Below are positions 58,577 through 64,000 of a DNA stretch of 64,000 bases, one piece after another. This stretch comes from Xanthobacteraceae bacterium (GTDB lineage: Bacteria > Pseudomonadota > Alphaproteobacteria > Rhizobiales > Xanthobacteraceae). The DNA lies in NCBI GenBank assembly GCA_030041005.1, contig JASHOR010000032.1:41326-105325 (forward strand). Direction: 5' to 3'. Both the position numbers and the translations under genes were made by a program. Every line of letters starts with the position of its first letter. Within the stretch, counting starts at the first letter, position 1. Below the pieces are notes generated by a model. The model saw nothing but the letters and a program-made list of their open reading frames with translations. It did no database searches and was not told where the DNA came from.

Positions 58577-59044
58577 TCAGTGATTGCGGATTTGTGAACG
58601 CAGATAGTCGACCCTCGGGGGCCGTTCGTTCAATACGAGCCAATAAAGACCAAGCTGCGTTACGGCGCGCGCAAATTCATTGAAATCCACCGGCTTGCGG
58701 ACATAGCTGTTGGCACCAAGACGATAGCCTTGAAGACGGTCCTCGTCCTCCACGGAGGTCGTGAGTATGACGACCGGCAGGAGTTTTGTTCGCTGGTTGC
58801 TGCGAATGCGGGTCAGGACCTCGAGGCCGTCGAGCTTGGGCAATTTCAAATCCAGCAAGATCAACTGCGGCTGCGCGCGGCCGGCAGCGCTCGGTTCGTC
58901 TGCAAGCAGATAATCGATCGCTTCGATTCCGTCGCGCGCAACGACGACCTGATTGGCGATATTCGCCTTCTTGAGTGCGCGCAACGTCAACGCCTCGTCG
59001 GCCGGATTATCCTCCACCAACAGAATGGTATCCTCCGCTGTCAT
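58577..59044 (-). CDS. Single-domain response regulator (Rcp1-like REC)
   Basis: TILLVEDNPADEALTLRALKKANIANQVVVARDGIEAIDYLL...LILLDLKLPKLDGLEVLTRIRS...VVILTTSVEDEDRLQGYRLGANSYVRKPVDF. Confidence 0.9.
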   Translation of the reverse strand: MTAEDTILLVEDNPADEALTLRALKKANIANQVVVARDGIEAIDYLLADEPSAAGRAQPQLILLDLKLPKLDGLEVLTRIRSNQRTKLLPVVILTTSVEDEDRLQGYRLGANSYVRKPVDFNEFARAVTQLGLYWLVLNERPPRVDYLRSQIRNH

Positions 59045-61098
59045 GCCGCACTCTCCTTCGCGATTGTGGATAATGACGGTTCCGAACCAAGCATTCCCGC
59101 GACCACGGCCGCGCCGCTGCCCGCTTCCAGCGTGAAGTAGAACGTCGCTCCACGCCCGACATGGCCCTCCGCCCAGATCCGTCCACCGTGTCGGCGGATG
59201 ATTCGCTGGACAGTTGCCAGCCCGATTCCCGTTCCTTCAAATTCGGATATCGAGTGAAGGCGCTGGAATACGCCGAACAGCTTCGACGCATAGGTCATGT
59301 CGAAGCCGGCGCCATTATCGCGCACAAAGATGGTGCGCGGAATTGTCTCGATTGTGCCGATCTCGATGCGTGCGCGATCGCGCTTTCCGGTGAACTTCCA
59401 CGCATTGCCGATGAGGTTTTCAAGTACCACTGTCAGCAGCCTGCAATCGCAATCGGCAACGATGCCGTCGGCCAGCAAAACGTCGATCTTGCGATCCGGA
59501 AAAGCCGTCGTCAGTCGGGCCACAACGCCGCGCGCAATCGCGCCGAGGTCCGTTTCTGACCGTTCAAGCGCGCTGCGCGTGACGCGCGAAAGCGCCAACA
59601 GGTCGTCTATCAGACGCGCCATATGCTGAGTCGATTGTCGAACGTAGTTGAGGTATCCCTTCCCCATCGCATCGAGCTTGTCGCCGCAATCCTCAAGCAA
59701 GGCGAGACTGAAACCATCGATACTGCGCAGCGGAGCGCGAAGATCGTGCGCCACCGAGTAGCTGAACGATTCGAGTTCGTCGTTTTTGATTTCGAGTTCG
59801 GCGTTCTTCAATTCGAGCTGTTCAGTGAGGGCGGCCCTTACCTTGGCGATCTCGAGCGCGGTCCGCGCCTCATTGGCTTCATACTCGGCGCGCAGCAACC
59901 GTTCGCGGACGGCTCGGTGCTCGTCTTCGAATTGCTTGCGCCTGATCTGTGCCAACACGCGCGCCCGCACCAGATCGAGATCGCTCGACTTGGCCATGTA
60001 ATCGTCCGCTCCGGCGCCGAGCCCGGCAATCATCGCCTCGCGATCCTCGACCGCGGTGAGCATGATGATCGGGATGTCGCGCAGCGCCGGTACGCTCTTG
60101 ACGCGCAGGCAGGCCTCGCGGCCGCCAATGCCGGGCATGATCAGGTCGAGCAACACGCAATCGACCTGCTGGACGGCCAGCAGCTCCAGCGCTTCTTCGC
60201 CCGAGCGCGCCAAAATCACTTCGTAGCCCTCCGAGCTCAGCGCCGCGGCGAGCTGTTGCAGGTAGGTTTCGCTGTCGTCGACGGCCAGCACCTTTTTCGG
60301 CCCCTGCAGGCTCGTGGTGCCGCCCAGGGCCGGTCGATCGCCGGCGCTCCGCAGCATGGCGCCGATCCGCGCCAGGATCACGCCGATGTTGTCGTCCTTC
60401 ACCGCGAACGCGTCGGCGCCGGCATCTAGCGCGCGAACCTCGGCGCTGCGATCTTCCGATCCGGTGAGAAGAAAGCATGGCAGCGCCCGCAGCACGGCAT
60501 CGAGGCGAATGCGCCTGATGAAGGTTGCGCCGTCGATTCCGGGAAGCACGCCATCGACGACGATGCCGGAGGGCCGCGAATCGGCAGCGACGCGCAAGCC
60601 CTCTTCGCCGCTGCCGGCGACCACGACGCGGTAGGAAGCCTGTTCCAGCGCGCTCTTGAGTTCATTGCGAAAGGTCACGCTGTCATCGATGAGCAGGATG
60701 GTTTCCTGGGACGGTGACGGCTGATCGCTGCCTCGGCCCACGAGTTCGCGGGCCCGCCCGGCAAGATAAGTCGGATCGTAAGGCTTGCCGACATATTCGT
60801 CAGCGCCGGTAGTCAGCCCGCGTACCCGGTCGCGGACTTCGGTTTCGCTCGACAGCATCATGACGGCCACCTTGCCGCCGCACGGCATGGCCCGGATTTC
60901 TTGCAACAGCTCGATGCCGTCGCCGTCCGGCAGCAGGACGTCGAGAACGACCAGCGCGAAGGTTTGCTCGGCGAGCGCGCGGCGCGCTTCGGCAAGGCTG
61001 GCACACGCGATTGCCTCCAGACCGGCGCCGTTGAGCAGTTCGAGCAGGTTCATGCGCACGGTCACGCTGTCGTCGACGATGAGTACCGGAGCGGTCAT
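59041..61098 (-). CDS. Hybrid histidine kinase with three N-terminal receiver domains
   Basis: True start MTAPVLIVDDSVTVRMNLLELL at 61098 (ORF upstream overlaps cheB); three REC domains, then YSVAHDLRAPLRSIDGFS HisKA and DNGAGFDMTYASKLFGVFQRLHSISEFEGTGIGLATVQRIIRRHGG HATPase. Confidence 0.9.
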   Translation of the reverse strand: MTAPVLIVDDSVTVRMNLLELLNGAGLEAIACASLAEARRALAEQTFALVVLDVLLPDGDGIELLQEIRAMPCGGKVAVMMLSSETEVRDRVRGLTTGADEYVGKPYDPTYLAGRARELVGRGSDQPSPSQETILLIDDSVTFRNELKSALEQASYRVVVAGSGEEGLRVAADSRPSGIVVDGVLPGIDGATFIRRIRLDAVLRALPCFLLTGSEDRSAEVRALDAGADAFAVKDDNIGVILARIGAMLRSAGDRPALGGTTSLQGPKKVLAVDDSETYLQQLAAALSSEGYEVILARSGEEALELLAVQQVDCVLLDLIMPGIGGREACLRVKSVPALRDIPIIMLTAVEDREAMIAGLGAGADDYMAKSSDLDLVRARVLAQIRRKQFEDEHRAVRERLLRAEYEANEARTALEIAKVRAALTEQLELKNAELEIKNDELESFSYSVAHDLRAPLRSIDGFSLALLEDCGDKLDAMGKGYLNYVRQSTQHMARLIDDLLALSRVTRSALERSETDLGAIARGVVARLTTAFPDRKIDVLLADGIVADCDCRLLTVVLENLIGNAWKFTGKRDRARIEIGTIETIPRTIFVRDNGAGFDMTYASKLFGVFQRLHSISEFEGTGIGLATVQRIIRRHGGRIWAEGHVGRGATFYFTLEAGSGAAVVAGMLGSEPSLSTIAKESAA

Positions 61099-62168
61099 TG
61101 CGTCACCTCCGCGAAGCTGCCCTGCAATGCCGCCAAGCGCGGGCCGATGTCCTTGAGCGGCGACACGCAAGCGACGGCGCCAAGCGCGACCGCCTCGCGT
61201 GGCATGCCGTAAACGACCGACGAGGCCTCGTCCTGGGCGATGGTCAAGCCGCCGGCTTGGCGAATCCGCAGGAGGCCGAGTGCTCCGTCTTTGCCCATTC
61301 CGGTGAGCAGGCACGCGGCAGCGCTGGCGCCGTATTCGGCGGCGATCGATTCGAACAGCACGTCGACCGAGGGCCGGCAGGAGTGCCGCTCCGCGTCGTC
61401 CGTGAGCAGAATGCGCCCGCTGCGCACGGTCAGGTGGCGGTCGCCCGGCGCCACCGCCACGCAGCCCTGCAAAGAAGCGACCAGCGCTCCATTTTGCGCG
61501 GTCACGACATGGCGCCCGCACTGCGCATCGAGCCAATCCGTGAGCGCGGAGGCAAAAGCCGCATTCATGTGCACCACGACGAGGACCGGAATCCTGAAGT
61601 GTCGCGGCAGCGATCGCAGCACCTCGCTGACCGCCCCCGGCCCGCCGGTGGAGGCGCCGATAGCGACGATTCTGCAGCGACGTTGCGGCTGTTGCGATGG
61701 CGTCGCCGGAGTAAGGATTTCGCTCGCGCTCAGGCGCGACTGAAGTCGCGCGCGGGGGTGACTGATGACCTTGATCTTGGCAACCAGCTTGACGGCGCTG
61801 CGCAGCCGGCGCGGCCATTCGCCGTCGAACTCCGCGCCGGTCGGTTTCTCCAGTACGTCGACCGCACCGGCCGACAACGCATCGTAGATTTTGAACAGTT
61901 CGCCGCGATTGAGCGAGGACGACACGATCAAGATCGGCGTCGGACAATGCGCCATGATGTATTCTGTGGCCGCCAGGCCGGACATGACCGGCATCATCAT
62001 GTCCATGGTGATCGCGTCGGGCCGGTGCAGCCGGCAGAGTTCGATGCCCTGCCTGCCGTCCTCCGCCACGCCGACGATTTCTATGTCGCGATCGTCCGCC
62101 AGCGCCTCGATCAGACGCTCGCGCACGGTTGCGGAATCCTCGACGACGAGAACGCGCGTGCGGGCCAC
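61095..62168 (-). CDS. cheB: Chemotaxis-type protein-glutamate methylesterase (REC-CheB)
   Basis: VLVVEDSATVRERLIEAL; VAIGASTGGPGAVSEVLRSLPRHFRIPVLVVVHMNAAFASALTDWLD; LLTGMGKDGALGLLRIRQAGGLTIAQDEASSVVYGMPREAV. Confidence 0.94.
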   Translation of the reverse strand: MARTRVLVVEDSATVRERLIEALADDRDIEIVGVAEDGRQGIELCRLHRPDAITMDMMMPVMSGLAATEYIMAHCPTPILIVSSSLNRGELFKIYDALSAGAVDVLEKPTGAEFDGEWPRRLRSAVKLVAKIKVISHPRARLQSRLSASEILTPATPSQQPQRRCRIVAIGASTGGPGAVSEVLRSLPRHFRIPVLVVVHMNAAFASALTDWLDAQCGRHVVTAQNGALVASLQGCVAVAPGDRHLTVRSGRILLTDDAERHSCRPSVDVLFESIAAEYGASAAACLLTGMGKDGALGLLRIRQAGGLTIAQDEASSVVYGMPREAVALGAVACVSPLKDIGPRLAALQGSFAEVTQ

Positions 62169-62169
62169 G

Positions 62170-64000
62170 TCACGCAGCCATCATTGGCTTGATCATCGAC
62201 AGCAGCTCGGCCTGGTCGAATTCGCTCTTGACGATATAGCCTTGGGCGCCGACCTCACGGCCGCGTTGGCGATGCTCGCGCTTGGCCAGAGAGGTGACCA
62301 GGATCGCCGGAATCTCGCGCGTTCTGCCGTCCGACCGGATGCGCTCGATGAAGGTAAATCCGTCGATGCCGGGCATTTCCACGTCGACCAGGATGAGCGC
62401 GTAATTCTTGCCGCGAACGCGCTCCAGCGCTTCTTCGCCGGACACCGCGAGGTCGACGTCATAGCCCGCCGATTCGAGAATGCTTTGCTCGAGCATGCGC
62501 GTCGTCAGCGAATCGTCGACGACCAGCACGCGGCGTTTCTCCTGCGGCGCCGGCGGCTCTGCGACGCCGCCGCGGCGGGCGGCGGCGACAAGCCCATCGG
62601 GATTGAGGACGAGTTGCGGATTGCCATCGACATCCAAGGCGGCCGCCATCACGGCGGGGCTTGCCGTCATCGACTGCGGCAGCGGGCGGACGACGATTTT
62701 GGCCGTTCCCAGCAACCGCCCCGCGCCGATCGCCGCGAGGCCGTCGGCGCCGGCAACGATTGCGGCGGCCCAATTGCTTGCGGACGACCGCGCCGCCCGG
62801 TCCAGTACGGCTGCGAGCGGCACAAACGGGATGACTGTCTCCCCGTGCAGAATCGACGCGCCGGACGCCGTCGACGTGATCTCGGCGGACGACAGGCGCA
62901 GCGTGCTGCGCACCGCATCGAGCGGTATGGCGACGGCGCCCCCACCGGCCGAGGCTTCCACGAGCAAAGCATCCATGGAAGACAGCGACGGTGGAATCAC
63001 GATCTCGAACGTCGTTCCCACTGCCGGCTCGCTGCGGCACGCAACCTGTCCGCCCAGCCGCTCGACCGATTCGCGAACGACGTCGAGGCCGATGCCGCGA
63101 CCGGACTCCTCCGTCACGGTCGTCGATGTGCTGATGCCGCCGCGAAGCAACATGCGCATGAGTTCGTCCGGCCCGGTCTCGGTCGTCGACGACCCGATCA
63201 ACCCGCGCTGCGCGGCGACCTGCCGCACCGCCTCGAGATTTATGCCGCTGCCGTCGTCGCGGCAGGAGAAGACGATGCGCCGACCGCGCCGGAAAACTTC
63301 GATGGCAACGTTGCCAACCGCGGATTTACCCGCCTTGGTTCGCTGCTCGCCTGATTCGATGCCATGCGCCACCGCATTGCGGACGATCTGAACCAGCGCT
63401 CCCTGGATCGCGTCGAGCACGTGCGCATCAAGCCGGATGCCGCCGCCGTCGGCCTTGAATGTCACGCGCTTGCCCTGGGCCCGAGCGGTATCGCGTGCCA
63501 TGCGCTCAAGTGTAGTGAACAGGTTTTCAGCCGACACCAATCGCAGACGTTCCGCGGCTTCCCGCAACTGTCGCAATTCGCGATCCATCTGCTCGATGGC
63601 CAACTCGCCGTTGCGGTCGAGCGCGGCTAGTTTTCGGCGCAGTTCCTCGGCGACAGCGGACGATTGCCTTGCGCGCGAGTTCGCGCCGCCATTGTCCGCG
63701 GCGCTGGATATCGACAGTTCGGAAACCAGAAGGTCGGCGAGTCGCGCGGCTTCCAACAAGTCGCGGGCCGCCATCCGCAAGCCGTTGAGCAGAGTGTGCG
63801 TTTCGACGACCCCGTCGAGTACTGCATCGGCTTCCGCAATTTCGGTTCTCACCGTCCGAGACGCATCCTCGGTCGCGCCATTTGGAGCTTGCGGACCAGA
63901 CGGCGCCGCCACGGGTGCCAGCGACTCCAATTGGCCGTTGATGGCGTCGAGATGCGCAAGGACGGCGTCGACCTGCCCGCGCCCGATCTTGTCGATGGAG
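62170..64000 (-). CDS. CheA-like histidine kinase fused to C-terminal receiver domain (5' end outside window)
   Basis: QIVRNAVAHGIESGEQRTKAGK, GRGIGLDVVRESVERLGGQVACRSEPAVGTTFEIVIP, CheW-like region, C-terminal VLVVDDSLTTRMLEQSILESAGYDVDLAVSGEEAL; the frame stays open to base 64000. Confidence 0.88.
   Translation of the reverse strand, partial: SIDKIGRGQVDAVLAHLDAINGQLESLAPVAAPSGPQAPNGATEDASRTVRTEIAEADAVLDGVVETHTLLNGLRMAARDLLEAARLADLLVSELSISSAADNGGANSRARQSSAVAEELRRKLAALDRNGELAIEQMDRELRQLREAAERLRLVSAENLFTTLERMARDTARAQGKRVTFKADGGGIRLDAHVLDAIQGALVQIVRNAVAHGIESGEQRTKAGKSAVGNVAIEVFRRGRRIVFSCRDDGSGINLEAVRQVAAQRGLIGSSTTETGPDELMRMLLRGGISTSTTVTEESGRGIGLDVVRESVERLGGQVACRSEPAVGTTFEIVIPPSLSSMDALLVEASAGGGAVAIPLDAVRSTLRLSSAEITSTASGASILHGETVIPFVPLAAVLDRAARSSASNWAAAIVAGADGLAAIGAGRLLGTAKIVVRPLPQSMTASPAVMAAALDVDGNPQLVLNPDGLVAAARRGGVAEPPAPQEKRRVLVVDDSLTTRMLEQSILESAGYDVDLAVSGEEALERVRGKNYALILVDVEMPGIDGFTFIERIRSDGRTREIPAILVTSLAKREHRQRGREVGAQGYIVKSEFDQAELLSMIKPMMAA

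Noticed and set aside
61099-61947. N-terminal portion of the 968-aa ORF 59041..61947
   Set aside because: Overlaps cheB in another frame; receiver-domain homology begins at MTAPVLIVDDS (61098)
1-64000. Search for tRNA/rRNA genes, CRISPR arrays, prophage or transposase genes
   Set aside because: No recognisable cloverleaf T-arm patterns, regularly spaced repeats with unique spacers, or transposase/integrase/phage-structural ORFs found by eye; tRNAscan-SE, CRISPR and IS-profile searches would be needed to exclude them formally

Overview
This 64 kb GC-rich window is dense with genes and looks like a chromosomal segment of an alphaproteobacterium, probably Hyphomicrobiales/Rhizobiales (inferred from gene content, not tested). 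I support about 47 protein genes, one of them a 41-aa ORF missing from the supplied track. No rRNA, tRNA or CRISPR array was recognised. Main blocks: (1) a valine/branched acyl-CoA catabolic set (3-hydroxyisobutyrate dehydrogenase, 3-hydroxyisobutyryl-CoA hydrolase, acyl-CoA dehydrogenase), followed by another acyl-CoA dehydrogenase and a FAH-family hydrolase; (2) a predicted operon of a PvcA/isonitrile-synthase-like protein, PxpB, PxpC and an EamA transporter; (3) a mixed housekeeping stretch (indolepyruvate ferredoxin oxidoreductase, hemH, outer-membrane barrel, galU, lytic transglycosylase, M3 peptidase, ggt, bioB); (4) the most coherent accessory system, an oxalate/formate/C1-folate region at about 34.1-49.3 kb: two-gene formate dehydrogenase with a divergent LysR regulator, OFA-family oxalate/formate antiporter with a tiny downstream membrane ORF, Fhs, a stand-alone formyltransferase/hydrolase resembling the N-terminal domain of 10-formyl-THF dehydrogenase, Frc with a Lys-rich N-terminal tail, Oxc and a GntR regulator; (5) a surface/carbohydrate block (debranching-like enzyme, PRC-barrel, MFS, glycosyltransferase, ABC exporter) with a triplicated 11-bp motif in a divergent promoter; (6) a chemosensory-type phosphorelay (CheA-REC hybrid truncated by the window edge, CheB, triple-REC histidine kinase, response regulator). 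Structural repeats include a 75-bp CTAG-ended inverted-repeat element and two GGGTGAGGGG-type palindromic elements, one apparently translated in frame within the start of bioB. Family calls come from reading the translations; no database search was run.
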